The notes beneath the pieces were generated by a model. It worked only from the letters and a program-made list of their open reading frames with translations. It ran no database searches and was not told the origin of the DNA. This document shows positions 1 to 8,566 of a stretch of 64,000 nucleotides of DNA, piece after piece. Origin of the DNA: Pseudomonas eutrophicaquae (GTDB lineage Bacteria > Pseudomonadota > Gammaproteobacteria > Pseudomonadales > Pseudomonadaceae). Location: contig NZ_JAMJEZ010000006.1 of assembly GCF_023544715.1 (NCBI RefSeq), positions 1 to 64,000 on the forward strand. Reading direction: 5' to 3'. The position numbers and the translations under genes are program-made. The stretch's first letter is position 1. Each line of letters starts with the position of its first letter.

Positions 1-200
1 ACTTCGTCGTCCTCTACGCTCACATCAGTTTCGTCAGCAGAATCACGCCGAGGCGCTGGCGTGTCACTGGCAGGCACGCGCGCACGGGCGCTGGCCAGGT
101 CGCGGGCGAAGTCGCCACTGCCGGCCGGGATCTGGGTGGCCGCTGCCGGGGAGGCAGCCTCGGCGGGAGCGGCAGGAATGGGCAGGGCAGTGATGTTCAT
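1..200 (-). CDS. fliK: Flagellar hook-length control protein FliK, N-terminal part (cut by window edge)
   Basis: Only the first 66 codons lie in the window. The frame opens with ATG at 198-200 (MNITALPIPAAPAEA) and continues as Ala/Pro-rich, then acidic sequence without a stop to base 1. An AGAGG ribosome site lies just upstream, and the fliJ stop is only 9 bases away. FliK measures hook length and switches the export gate from hook to filament substrates. Its N-terminus is typically low in complexity, so the call rests mainly on position directly after fliJ and on the Ala/Pro-rich start. The conserved C-terminal domain is outside the window. Confidence 0.75.
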   Translation of the reverse strand, partial: MNITALPIPAAPAEAASPAAATQIPAGSGDFARDLASARARVPASDTPAPRRDSADETDVSVEDDE

Positions 201-209
201 GGCGCCTCT

Positions 210-683
210 TTATGCACGGCGATCGAGAATCGAGGAGTTCGACAGAGCGGCATCCGTTCGCGAGCGGCTGCTGACCTCATCAGTATCGCGCTGTTCGCGG
301 CGATTGGCACGCAGGGTTTCCGCCTGCTGGCGGCGTTCGGACAAAGTGCAGTACGCATTGAGCGTGCGGTGCTGGGCCTGCCAGGCGCGCTGGCTGTTTT
401 CGACCTTCTGCTGCTGGGTGAGCAGCGTCTGACGGGCCCGGGTGATGGCCTGATCCAGCGAGGCGAGAAACTGCCGGTAGTTGGCGAGGCTGGCCGGATC
501 AATGCCCTGACACATAGCCTCCTGCATGCGCCGCGCATACTCCAGGCGATATTCATCCAGCATCTTCAACTGCTGCTGTACCTGCTGCTGGGTGGTGCGT
601 TCGCTGGCCAGCAGGCGGGCAGCCTGGTCTACGGCTTCGCGGGCCAGGCCAATCAGCGTATCGAGTGCCGAGGTTTTTGCCAT
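210..683 (-). CDS. fliJ: Flagellar export chaperone FliJ
   Basis: A 157-residue, Gln/Arg/Glu-rich, almost wholly helical protein, about the usual FliJ length. It has long heptad-like stretches (for example TTQQQVQQQLKMLDEYRLEY near residues 50-70), as expected of a two-helix coiled coil. FliJ is the central stalk of the FliI6-FliH export ATPase and escorts chaperone-substrate complexes to FlhA. It follows fliI by 29 bases and precedes fliK by 9 bases, so it is part of the fliF-fliK operon. The ATG start has only a weak GGA-type ribosome site. Confidence 0.9.
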   Translation of the reverse strand: MAKTSALDTLIGLAREAVDQAARLLASERTTQQQVQQQLKMLDEYRLEYARRMQEAMCQGIDPASLANYRQFLASLDQAITRARQTLLTQQQKVENSQRAWQAQHRTLNAYCTLSERRQQAETLRANRREQRDTDEVSSRSRTDAALSNSSILDRRA

Positions 684-712
684 CGAAAATCCGCTCGTGA
701 GGTGCCCGGCCG

Positions 713-2098
713 TCAGCCGGAAATCAGCGCATCAAGCGCCTGCCAGGTTTCTTCCAGTCCCGCCCGCTCCTGCACTCGCTGCTGCAAGAAGCGCTCGACC
801 TGAGGATACAGCGCCACCGCATGATCGAGCTGGGCATCGTGCCCGGCGGCGTAGGCGCCCACGCTGATCAGGTCACGGTTGCGTTGATATTTGGACAACA
901 CCCGTTTCAGTTGTTGCGCCTTGCGCTGCTGTTTTTCGCTGACGATCGACGACATCGCCCGGCTGATCGAGGCCTCCACATCAATGGCCGGGTAGTGGCC
1001 GCTCTCGGCCAGGCTGCGCGACAGCACGATGTGGCCGTCGAGAATCGCCCGTGCCGCATCGGCGATCGGGTCCTGCTGGTCGTCGCCCTCGCTGAGCACG
1101 GTGTAGAACGCGGTGACCGAGCCGCCGCCGCGCGGGCCATTGCCGGTCTTCTCCACCAGGCGCGGCAGCTTGGCAAACACCGAGGGCGGGTAACCCTTGG
1201 TGGCTGGCGGTTCGCCGATGGCCAGGGCAATCTCGCGCTGGGCCATGGCATAGCGGGTCAGCGAATCCATGATCAACAGTACATTCTGGCCACGATCACG
1301 GAAATCCTCGGCCAGACGAGTGGCATAGGCGGCGCCCTGCAGGCGCTTGAGGGGGGAAGTGTCGGCGGGAGCCGCCACCACCACCGAGCGCTTGAGACCT
1401 TCGGCGCCGAGGATGTTGTCGATGAAATCCTGCACCTCGCGGCCACGTTCCCCGATCAGGCCGACGATGATCACATCGGCCTTGGTGTAGCGGGCCATCA
1501 TGCCGAGCAACACGGATTTACCGACGCCGGAGCCGGCGAACAGGCCCATGCGCTGGCCGCGCCCGACACTGAGCAGGCCGTTGATGGCGCGGATGCCGAC
1601 ATCGATCTGGGTGTCGATCGGCGCCCGGTTCAGCGGGTTGATGGGCGGAGTGCTGAGAGGGGCATAGCGGGCCTCCAGCAGCGGGCCGGCGCTGTCAAGC
1701 GGCTCGCCGCTGCCATCGACCACTCGCCCCAGCAAGCTGTCGCCGAGCGGGAAGCGCCGGGCGCTGAGCGGATCATGGCCGCTGCCCAGCGGCAGAACCC
1801 GGGCGCCGGGGGGCAGGCCACCGAGCTCCTCGAGCGGCATCAGGAACAGCTGGTCACCGGCAAAGCCGACCACCTCGGCCTCGGCAAAGCGCAGCGCCTC
1901 CGGCAGATGCCCGGGGGGCGCCAGCTCAATGCGACAGCCGCTACCCAGCGGCAGGCGCAGGCCTGTGGCCTCCAACACCATGCCGGCCGCCCGCACGATA
2001 CGCCCGCTGCCCCGGTACAGCGGCAGGGTGTCGATCCGCTGGGCAACGCTCTGCAAGGTCTGTTGCCAGTGCCGGTGATAGTCGGCGGTCTGCTTCAT
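713..2098 (-). CDS. fliI: Flagellum-specific export ATPase FliI
   Basis: F1-beta-like ATPase that energises unfolding and delivery of flagellar substrates at the cytoplasmic face of the export gate. I chose the ATG at 2096-2098 ([11 protein letters not shown], 461 residues) because it overlaps the fliH stop as ATGA; the frame is open further upstream, but that would run deep into fliH. The Walker A motif GSGVGKS is at about residues 189-195, and the Walker B region [16 protein letters not shown] follows, then [14 protein letters not shown], a FliI/T3SS-ATPase signature. Length and motifs are normal. Confidence 0.97.
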   Translation of the reverse strand: MKQTADYHRHWQQTLQSVAQRIDTLPLYRGSGRIVRAAGMVLEATGLRLPLGSGCRIELAPPGHLPEALRFAEAEVVGFAGDQLFLMPLEELGGLPPGARVLPLGSGHDPLSARRFPLGDSLLGRVVDGSGEPLDSAGPLLEARYAPLSTPPINPLNRAPIDTQIDVGIRAINGLLSVGRGQRMGLFAGSGVGKSVLLGMMARYTKADVIIVGLIGERGREVQDFIDNILGAEGLKRSVVVAAPADTSPLKRLQGAAYATRLAEDFRDRGQNVLLIMDSLTRYAMAQREIALAIGEPPATKGYPPSVFAKLPRLVEKTGNGPRGGGSVTAFYTVLSEGDDQQDPIADAARAILDGHIVLSRSLAESGHYPAIDVEASISRAMSSIVSEKQQRKAQQLKRVLSKYQRNRDLISVGAYAAGHDAQLDHAVALYPQVERFLQQRVQERAGLEETWQALDALISG

Positions 2099-2838
2099 GG
2101 GCTGGCCGGATCGCTGGGCCGCAGGTGATGGCGCAGCTGGGTCAGCAGCTGCTCCCAGCGGCTTTCCCAGGTCGCATCCAGCTCGCCGCTGGCGCTGCTG
2201 GCGCGACAGCCGCCGCGGCTGATCTGCTCGTCCGGGCGCAGCTCCCAGCCGGCGGCGTGCAGTTCGTGATCCAGGTGGCTGCGGACCATGGCCAGATCGG
2301 CAGGATTCAGCCACAGGCAGGGCTTGCCCTGCAGGGCCGGTTCGGCGTGCAGCAGGGTCTTGATGATGTCGAGGATCTGCTCGGGGCGGCTCTGTAGCTC
2401 GCAGCCGGCCATGTGCCGGCCAACCATCAGCGCGAGGCCGAGCAGGTGCTCGCTCACCTGCTCATCAAGGCTGCCCAGCGCTTGGCTGAACGCTTCGGCC
2501 AGTTGCGGCAGGGGCAGCAGGACCTCGCGGGCCTGCTGCTGCAGGGCTTGCTCGCCAGCCTGGCGGCCTTCCTCCAGCCCCTGAGAGTAGCCCTGGGCGC
2601 GGCCTTCGTTGAAGCCGGCCTCAAAGCCTTGCCGGTGCGCTTCTTCGCGGGCGGCGTTGCGCAATTCCTCGAGTTCGGCATTGCGGCGAAAAGCCTGCTG
2701 ACGCTGCGCTTCGCGCTGCAGGGCCTGGCGATCGATGCCGGGGGTGCTGGGCGAGCCGGCTGGGCGATCCAGGGCATCCATCTGCCAGCGCTGCCACTGA
2801 TCGCCGGCGCCCGGGCGGTGGCGATCAGACATACGCAT
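2095..2838 (-). CDS. fliH: Flagellar assembly protein FliH
   Basis: A 247-residue regulator of the FliI ATPase that links it to the C-ring. The middle holds an Ala/Glu/Gln-rich helical stretch with GxxxG-like spacing ([20 protein letters not shown], about residues 74-93), the recognisable FliH repeat region. The C-terminal part resembles V-type ATPase subunit E. Two ATGs are possible, at 2838 and 2832 (MSDRH); both overlap the fliG stop at 2825-2827. Its own stop overlaps the fliI start, so the three genes are probably translationally coupled. Confidence 0.93.
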   Translation of the reverse strand: MRMSDRHRPGAGDQWQRWQMDALDRPAGSPSTPGIDRQALQREAQRQQAFRRNAELEELRNAAREEAHRQGFEAGFNEGRAQGYSQGLEEGRQAGEQALQQQAREVLLPLPQLAEAFSQALGSLDEQVSEHLLGLALMVGRHMAGCELQSRPEQILDIIKTLLHAEPALQGKPCLWLNPADLAMVRSHLDHELHAAGWELRPDEQISRGGCRASSASGELDATWESRWEQLLTQLRHHLRPSDPASP

Positions 2839-3820
2839 CGTCCCCGCCGCCCAGCATGATCTCGCCGCTGTCGGCCAGGCGACGGACGATCTGCAGGATG
2901 GCCTTCTGCTCGGTCTCGACCTGGGAGATGCGGATCGGGCCGCGCGCTTCCATGTCTTCCTTCATCAGCTGGGCCGCACGGCTGGACATGTTCTGCAGGA
3001 ACTTCTCCAGCAGCGCCGGCGGCGCCCCCTTGAGGGCAATGACCAGCGAGTTGGTATCGACTTCCTTGAGGATGAGCTGGATGGCGCGGTTGTCCAGTTC
3101 CAGCAGATTCTCGAACAGGAACATCTCGTCGAGGATCTTCTGCGCCAGATCCTCGCTGTGGGCGCGCACGTTCTGGATGGCGAGCTCTTCCTGGGTGGAG
3201 TTCATCAGGTTGAGGATCTCGGCCGCGGTTCTCACGCCGCCCATCTTGCTGCGCTTGAGGTTCTGGCCGTCGAGCATGCCGCCTAGCACTTCGGTCAGCT
3301 CCTGCAACGCGACCGGCTGCACGCCGCTGAAGGTGGCGATCCGCAGCACGATGTCGTTGCGCAGGCGCTCATCGAATAGCTCCAGCACGTCGGCCGCCTG
3401 GCCGCGCTCCAGGTGCACGAGGATGGTGGCGATGATCTGCGGGTGCTCGTCGCGGATCATCTCGGCGACCGTCGAGGCTTCCATCAGATTGAGCTTGTCG
3501 ATGCCGCCGCCGGCGTTGTTGGTCTCGAGGATGTCCTCGATCAGGCTCTCGGCGCGCTCGCTGCCCAGCGCCTTGGTCAGCACGGCGCGGATGTGGTCGC
3601 TGGAGTGGATGTTGATCGCCGCATACTGCTCGGTCTCATCGAGAAAGTCCTCCAGCACCTGGCGCATCTCGTCGTGGGAGATCTGCGTCAGGCGGGCCAT
3701 CTCGGTACTGACCTCCTCGACATCCCGTGCCGGCAGGAACTTGATGACTTCCGCCGCGCTGTCCTCGTCCAGACACAGCATGAGGATGGCGCTGCGCCGT
3801 ACCGGGCTCATCTCAATCAT
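2825..3820 (-). CDS. fliG: Flagellar motor switch protein FliG
   Basis: C-ring protein that contacts the stator and sets torque direction. It has 331 residues, the typical length. The EHPQ motif linking the middle domain lies at residues 125-128 (RDEHPQIIATIL). The C-terminal domain carries the charged helix used for torque (LMKEDMEARGPIR). The start overlaps the end of fliF by 8 bases and its 3' end overlaps fliH, as in a tight fliFGH operon. Nothing abnormal is seen. Confidence 0.97.
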   Translation of the reverse strand: MIEMSPVRRSAILMLCLDEDSAAEVIKFLPARDVEEVSTEMARLTQISHDEMRQVLEDFLDETEQYAAINIHSSDHIRAVLTKALGSERAESLIEDILETNNAGGGIDKLNLMEASTVAEMIRDEHPQIIATILVHLERGQAADVLELFDERLRNDIVLRIATFSGVQPVALQELTEVLGGMLDGQNLKRSKMGGVRTAAEILNLMNSTQEELAIQNVRAHSEDLAQKILDEMFLFENLLELDNRAIQLILKEVDTNSLVIALKGAPPALLEKFLQNMSSRAAQLMKEDMEARGPIRISQVETEQKAILQIVRRLADSGEIMLGGGDDAYV

Positions 3821-5615
3821 CTTGTTTGCTCATCCAGGTCTTGACGATCATGGCGACCAGGCGTGGATCTTCCTTGGCCATTTCCCGCACGGTCTGCAGG
3901 TTCTGCTCATAGACCGACGACTTGCGCCGCTTCTTGCGCAGTTGCTGCAGCGCTTCCTCGCCCTCGGGCGTGCCGGGCTCGCCAGGCTCGCCGGTGGCGC
4001 CGGGGCTCGGCAGGCCGAGCTCGGCGGCGGCGGCCTCGCGGGCAGCGGCTTCGGCAGCCGCGGCGGCGGCCAGGGTTTCCTGATGACGGCGCTTGATCGG
4101 GCGCAGCACCATCAGCCACAGCAGCAGGGCAACGAAGGCCACCAGCAGGTAGCGCGACAGGCTGGAGGCGAGCTGGAAGAACTCCGGCGTCTGCCACCAC
4201 TCGACGGCCTCGATTGCGCCATCACGCTCGGCAAACGGGCTGTTGATGATTTCCAGGGCATCGCCACGGGTCGGCGAGAAGCCCATCGCCTGACGGACCA
4301 GACGGTTGATGCGCTCAAGCTCGGCCTCGTCCAGCGGCTCGCGCAGCGCTTCGCCTTCCTCGTTGATGCGCTCACGGTAGTTGATAACCACGGCGGCGGT
4401 CAGGCGCTGGATGTTGCCGCGCTGATGCTGGACATGCTCGATGCTGCGATCGACTTCATAGTTGATCAGCTGGTCGCGCTTGAGCGACGGCGGGCTGCTG
4501 GGCGGGGCAATGCCGGCGCCCTGTACCTCCGGGGCGATGGCGGTGGCTTCGCCTTCCGCGCCCTGAGCCTGTGCGGCGCCGCCAACATTCGCCTCGGCCT
4601 GCCCTTCGGCAGGTGCTGGCAGGTTGGGCGGCGTGTTGGTCAGCGCGCCCGGCACACCGCGGGGCGGCGTCTCGCCACCCAGGTAGTTGACGGAAATCTG
4701 CTGGCTGCGCACCGCCGCCTCGTTAGGCGGCTGGTTGGGGCCGAAGCGCTCGGCGGTCTGCTCGCGGGTGGAGAAGTCGATCTGGGCGACCACTTGGGCG
4801 CGCACGTTTTCCTTGCCGAAGATCGGCACCAAGATGTTCTCGATGCGCCGCTGATAGGAGCGCTCGACTTCTTCGATGTAGGTGAGCTGGGTGCCGTCCA
4901 GGTCGCGGCTGGCGGTCTGCGGCAGCGACAGCAGGCGCCCGCCCTGATCGACCACGGTCACTGCATCAGCGCTCAGGCCCGGCACGCTGGAGGAAACCAT
5001 GTGCACGATGCCATTGACCTGGCTCTCGCCGAGATTACGGCCGCTGTGCAGGGTCAGCACCACCGAAGCGCTGGCCGGCTCGCGCTCGCGCACGAACACC
5101 GACTGCCGGCCCATCGCCAGATGCACCCGGGCGCGGGCCACTGGGCCGAGGGATTCGATCGAGCGGGCCAGCTCGCCTTCCAGACCGCGCTGGAAGTTGA
5201 CCTGCTCGGCGAACTGGCTGACGCCAAAGGCCTGGTTGTCGAGCAGCTCGAAGCCGACATTGCCGCCCTGCGGCAGGCCCTGCTCGGCCAGTTGCAGGCG
5301 CAGCACATGCACCTGCTCGGCCGGGACCAGCAGCGTCTGCCCGCCACTGCCCAGCTGGTAGGGAACGCCGCGGGTCTCCAGCTCCCGGACAATACGTCCG
5401 CCATCGGCCTCGTTGAGGTTCGAGTAGATCACCCGGTATTCCGGTGCCTGCGCCCAGAGCAGCAGGGCGGCGACGATCAGCAGCGAGATCACCCCGGCGA
5501 TCATGAACATCAGCATGGGGTTGCTGCGCAGCTGGCCGAGCAGGCGTTGCGCGCCGCTGGCAGGCTCCGCGGCCGGGGTGAGGGCCTCGTTCGGGCCTGG
5601 GGTGCCGTTAGTCAA
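3813..5615 (-). CDS. fliF: Flagellar MS-ring protein FliF (TTG start)
   Basis: Forms the inner-membrane MS ring on which the basal body is built. It has 600 residues, with a membrane segment at about 35-54 (MFMIAGVISLLIVAALLLW), the YscJ/FliF ring-building domains after it, a Pro/Ala-rich variable region near residues 330-370, a second membrane helix near 485-505 (YLLVAFVALLLWLMVL) and a cytoplasmic FliG-binding tail. No ATG or GTG fits the N-terminus. TTG at 5613-5615 reads MTNGTPGPNE and has GGAGG 5 bases upstream, so I take TTG as start. It is the first gene of the minus-strand operon, divergent from fliE. Confidence 0.95.
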   Translation of the reverse strand: MTNGTPGPNEALTPAAEPASGAQRLLGQLRSNPMLMFMIAGVISLLIVAALLLWAQAPEYRVIYSNLNEADGGRIVRELETRGVPYQLGSGGQTLLVPAEQVHVLRLQLAEQGLPQGGNVGFELLDNQAFGVSQFAEQVNFQRGLEGELARSIESLGPVARARVHLAMGRQSVFVREREPASASVVLTLHSGRNLGESQVNGIVHMVSSSVPGLSADAVTVVDQGGRLLSLPQTASRDLDGTQLTYIEEVERSYQRRIENILVPIFGKENVRAQVVAQIDFSTREQTAERFGPNQPPNEAAVRSQQISVNYLGGETPPRGVPGALTNTPPNLPAPAEGQAEANVGGAAQAQGAEGEATAIAPEVQGAGIAPPSSPPSLKRDQLINYEVDRSIEHVQHQRGNIQRLTAAVVINYRERINEEGEALREPLDEAELERINRLVRQAMGFSPTRGDALEIINSPFAERDGAIEAVEWWQTPEFFQLASSLSRYLLVAFVALLLWLMVLRPIKRRHQETLAAAAAAEAAAREAAAAELGLPSPGATGEPGEPGTPEGEEALQQLRKKRRKSSVYEQNLQTVREMAKEDPRLVAMIVKTWMSKQDD

Positions 5616-5790
5616 GCAAACCTCCGGCAGCAGGGCAGGGTGGCTGCCGAGCGGGCAGGCAGACGTGCGCTGCGGTCAGCGGCAGGGTGCGCCAGCGGTG
5701 GCGCCCCCGGTAATAGCGGGCCTGCGGTGCAGGAAACGGGCATGTGTGCGGCTCTGTCATGCAATCGGGCATCAGTGACGGCGGAAGGGC

Positions 5791-5806
5791 GGACGATCGG
5801 ACGATC
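5791..5806. repeat. Tandem GGACGATC repeat in the fliF/fliE region
   Basis: Two exact, adjacent copies of GGACGATC, with CGATCG palindromes formed inside. It sits midway between the divergent fliF and fliE starts. It could be part of an activator site or be chance in GC-rich DNA. Confidence 0.35.
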
Positions 5807-5854
5807 GGCGGACAGTATTCCGGCAGAGACTGGCGTAGTAAGCGTGTATTCTAT

Positions 5855-5881
5855 CGCGCAAGCGTGTCGATTGCTTGCGCG
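5855..5881. promoter_or_regulatory. 9-bp inverted repeat upstream of fliE (possible operator)
   Basis: Left arm CGCGCAAGC (5855-5863) and right arm GCTTGCGCG (5873-5881) are perfect complements separated by 9 bases. The centre lies about 46 bases before the fliE ATG, and the element overlaps the end of a possible -10. It could be a repressor or activator site, or a hairpin in the fliE leader. Confidence 0.4.
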
Positions 5882-5913
5882 CCTGGTTTCATCCTTTTCG
5901 GGGGTACGCCCAT

Positions 5914-6243
5914 ATGAGCACACCAGCCATTCAGTCCACCCTGCAGCAGATGCAGATCATGGCCGCCCAAGCCGCCGGCAGCAAGGCGGTTCAGCCGGCT
6001 GCTGTGAATGCGGCGCTGGCGGGTGGTTTTGCCGGCGAGCTGCAATCGGCGGTCCATCGTATCAACCGTCTGCAGCAGACGGCCAGCGCCCAGGCCGAGG
6101 CCTTTCAGTCCGGCGATCCGCGTGTGGCCCTCAATGATGTGATCGTGGATATGCAGAAGGCCAGCGTGGCCTTCCAGATGGGCATGCAGGTCCGCAACCG
6201 CCTGATCGGTGCCTATAAAGAAGTGATGAACATGCAGGTCTGA
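5914..6243 (+). CDS. fliE: Flagellar hook-basal body protein FliE
   Basis: MS-ring-to-rod junction protein, exported early. I use ATG 5914 ([12 protein letters not shown]), 109 residues, with a G-rich ribosome site at about 5900; the upstream extension ([10 protein letters not shown]) is unlike FliE. The C-terminus has the family hallmark: [19 protein letters not shown] followed by [13 protein letters not shown]. It stands alone, divergent from fliF, with a sigma28-type site before the next gene. Confidence 0.95.
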   Translation: MSTPAIQSTLQQMQIMAAQAAGSKAVQPAAVNAALAGGFAGELQSAVHRINRLQQTASAQAEAFQSGDPRVALNDVIVDMQKASVAFQMGMQVRNRLIGAYKEVMNMQV

Positions 6244-6278
6244 CCGGGCCGGTCATCAGGCGGTCAGGGGCGCTTCGC

Positions 6279-6306
6279 TAAAGTTGGGCGCGCGGCCCGC
6301 CGATGG
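6279..6306 (+). promoter_or_regulatory. Sigma28 (FliA) type promoter for fliD
   Basis: TAAAGTT at 6279-6285 and GCCGATGG at 6299-6306, with 16 bases after TAAA. The known FliA consensus is TAAA-N15-GCCGATAA, so the -35 is very good, 6 of 8 positions match in the -10, and the spacer is one base long. It lies about 70 bases before the fliD ATG. FliD, FliS and FliT are late genes under FliA in enteric bacteria, which supports it. Confidence 0.65.
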
Positions 6307-6376
6307 TATCTATATTGTTACAGGCCGCACGATCGTTCATCCCCGTGTCGGCGCAGCGAATCGAGGAGCGCAATCC

Positions 6377-7756
6377 ATGGCAGCCATCACTTCCCTTGGC
6401 GTCGGCTCAGGCCTTGATCTCTCGGGACTGCTCAACCAGCTGGATAGCGCCGAGCGCCTCAAGCTGCAGCCGCTGACCCAGCAGAAAGCCGCCAACCAGA
6501 GCAAGATTTCCGCCTATGGGCGCCTGCAGGGCGGCCTTTCCAGCCTGCAAGCGGCGGTAGGGCGCCTGAACGATCCCAAGACCTTCGAGGGCATGAGCAG
6601 CACGCTCAGTGGCAGCGGTCTGGCGGTGGCGACGACCAGCAGTGCAGCGCCGGGCACCTATCAGGTCAAGGTGGATAAGCTGGCGCAGGCGCAGAGCTTG
6701 GCGACGGGCGGCGTTGATGACAGGGCGGCGCCGCTCGGTACCGGCACGCTGGCGATCACGGCGGGCGACTCCAGCCTGTCGATCACGCTGGATGAGAGCA
6801 ACAACAGCCTTGAGGGTATCCGCAACGCGATCAATGCCGAGAAGGCGGGTGTCACGGCCAGTATCGTCAATACCGGCACCGATACCGGCAGCCGTCTGGT
6901 GCTGACGTCGGATCAGACAGGCACTGCTTCAACGCTCGACGTGACCTTTACTGAGGCCAGCAGCGGTAGTGGTGGCCAGCTGAATTCCTTGTTTTTGGAC
7001 CTGGAGCAAACCGTTGAGGCACAAGATGCCGAGCTCACCGTCAACGGTATCACCCTGACCAGCCAGAGCAATACCTTCGAGGACTCACTGGAAGGCATCA
7101 CCCTGACGGCCTCGGCCGTCGGCGAGCAGCAGACCCTGACCATCAGTCGCGACACTTCCACGATGAAGGGTGCGGTCAATAACTTCATCGAAGCCTACAA
7201 CACGCTGGTCGGCACCATGTCCAGCCTGACCTCCTATAACGCTGAAACCCGCGTGGCCGGTGAGCTGCTCGGCGATGCCGCCCTGCGTGGCGTGCAGAGC
7301 CAGCTGCGCTCGGCGCTGGCCGGGCTGAGCGAGGAGGGCGCCTACAAGGGGTTGTCTGATCTGGGGATCAGCCTGCAGCTCGATGGCAAGCTCAAGCTCG
7401 AGAAGCCCGAGCGTCTGGATGCGGCGCTGAGCGGCAATATCACCGATCTTTCGACCTTCTTCGCCGGCACCAGCAGTGTGTCCAGCACCGACGGCTTTGC
7501 TGGCAAGCTCGGCAGCACCCTGACCAGCCTGCTGGACAGCAACAGCGCGCTCAATCGCTCGGTCGAGGGGCTGAAAACCCGCAACAAGGGGCTGGATGAG
7601 CGCTATGCTCGTATGGAGTCTGGCATCGAGCAGGTGGTGGAGCGCTACCGCAGCCAGTTCGCCCAGCTGGATTCGCTGATTGCCAACATGAACGCGACCA
7701 GCACGTACGTGTCTCAGCAATTCGATGCGCTCAACGCACAGCTGGGCCGCGAATAA
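6377..7756 (+). CDS. fliD: Flagellar filament cap protein FliD
   Basis: Cap (HAP2) that helps flagellin fold at the filament tip. I chose ATG 6377 (MAAITSLGVGSGLDLSGLL), 459 residues, because the N-terminal signature GVGSGLDLSGLLNQL is present and GAGGAG lies 8 bases upstream. The middle is Ser/Thr/Gly-rich and variable. The C-terminal coiled coil (YARMESGIEQVVERYRSQFA, LDSLIANMNATSTYVSQQFD) is conserved. It is the first gene of the fliDST cluster behind a sigma28-like site, with fliS 30 bases on. Confidence 0.96.
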   Translation: MAAITSLGVGSGLDLSGLLNQLDSAERLKLQPLTQQKAANQSKISAYGRLQGGLSSLQAAVGRLNDPKTFEGMSSTLSGSGLAVATTSSAAPGTYQVKVDKLAQAQSLATGGVDDRAAPLGTGTLAITAGDSSLSITLDESNNSLEGIRNAINAEKAGVTASIVNTGTDTGSRLVLTSDQTGTASTLDVTFTEASSGSGGQLNSLFLDLEQTVEAQDAELTVNGITLTSQSNTFEDSLEGITLTASAVGEQQTLTISRDTSTMKGAVNNFIEAYNTLVGTMSSLTSYNAETRVAGELLGDAALRGVQSQLRSALAGLSEEGAYKGLSDLGISLQLDGKLKLEKPERLDAALSGNITDLSTFFAGTSSVSSTDGFAGKLGSTLTSLLDSNSALNRSVEGLKTRNKGLDERYARMESGIEQVVERYRSQFAQLDSLIANMNATSTYVSQQFDALNAQLGRE

Positions 7757-7786
7757 ACATTCATTCAAACGAGGAAGACCCCTTCT

Positions 7787-8185
7787 ATGAGCAATGACGC
7801 AAATGTTTACGCAAAGATGGGCGTACAGACCGGCGTGATGTCCGCATCGCCCCACAAGCTGATCGTCATGCTGTTCGACGGTGCGCTGACTTCCGTTCGT
7901 CTGGCTCGCCTGCACATGGAATGCGGCAATGTCACCGAGAAATGCGAGGCCATTTCCAAGGCGGTCGATATCATCCAGAACGGCCTGTGGGCGGCGCTGG
8001 ACATGGAGCAGGGTGGCGAAGTGGCTCAGGGGCTCGAGCAGCTCTATGACCGCATGGTGACCCAGCTGCTCAATGCCAACCTGCGCAACGAGCCGCAGCT
8101 GCTCGACGAAGTGGAAGGGCTGCTGGAAAACATCGCCTCGGCCTGGCGCGAGATCGCTCCGCAGGCGGCAGGCGAAGGAGCCTGA
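7787..8185 (+). CDS. fliS: Flagellin export chaperone FliS
   Basis: Binds the C-terminal helices of flagellin and prevents early polymerisation. It has 132 residues, the usual size, with the family core SPHKLIVMLFDGAL near residues 20-33 and all-helical composition. A GAGGAAG ribosome site precedes the ATG. It lies between fliD and fliT. Flagellin itself is not in the window. Confidence 0.96.
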   Translation: MSNDANVYAKMGVQTGVMSASPHKLIVMLFDGALTSVRLARLHMECGNVTEKCEAISKAVDIIQNGLWAALDMEQGGEVAQGLEQLYDRMVTQLLNANLRNEPQLLDEVEGLLENIASAWREIAPQAAGEGA

Positions 8186-8188
8186 GCC

Positions 8189-8566
8189 ATGTCGCCAGCA
8201 GACCATGATCTTGATCCCTATCAGCGCCTGCTGGCGCAATCCCAGCGCCTGCTGGCGCTGGCGCGGGCGGGGGACTGGTCTGAGCTGCTGAGTCTGGCCA
8301 ATGATGAAGCGTGGGTCGATGTCGAGCAGCTGCGTGCCTGTGACGCGGCTGCCCGCCGAGATCCTCAGCAGCAACAAGCCCTGCATGCATTACTGACGCA
8401 GATCCGCACGCTGGACGATGAGCTGCGCCAGCGGCTCAGCGCCCGGCGTGACGAGCTGGCCGAACTGGCTGGCCAAGCGCGCCAGCGTGCCGGTAGCGAC
8501 CTGCGCCCCGGTGAAGGCGCCGCCGCCTACGAAGCGGCCGCCCGTACCGGTAAAGGGTCGGTGTGA
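8189..8566 (+). CDS. fliT: FliT-like flagellar chaperone
   Basis: A 125-residue, helix-rich protein 3 bases after fliS, with the length and place of FliT, the FliD chaperone that in enteric bacteria also inhibits FlhDC. Recognisable features are the N-terminal amphipathic helices (YQRLLAQSQRLLALARAGDW) and the central RTLDDELRQRLSARRDEL helix. FliT sequences diverge strongly, so the name leans on context. The stop overlaps the GTG of the next gene (GTGTGA). Confidence 0.8.
   Translation: MSPADHDLDPYQRLLAQSQRLLALARAGDWSELLSLANDEAWVDVEQLRACDAAARRDPQQQQALHALLTQIRTLDDELRQRLSARRDELAELAGQARQRAGSDLRPGEGAAAYEAAARTGKGSV

Larger units (their letters stand above)
5616..5913. promoter_or_regulatory. Divergent fliF / fliE regulatory region
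   Basis: A 298-base non-coding interval between the start codons of two basal-body operons, so it should carry both early flagellar promoters. No sigma28-type site was seen, which fits early (class II) genes. I found a tandem 8-base repeat (5791-5806) and a 9-bp inverted repeat (5855-5881), listed separately. A possible -10 (TATTCT, 5847-5852) faces fliE, but no convincing -35 accompanies it. Confidence 0.5.

Noticed and set aside
2856-6137. A 1093-codon open frame on the plus strand
   Set aside because: It runs antisense through fliG and fliF, which have clear family motifs; the translation is Ser/Arg-rich shadow sequence and reaches out of frame into fliE.
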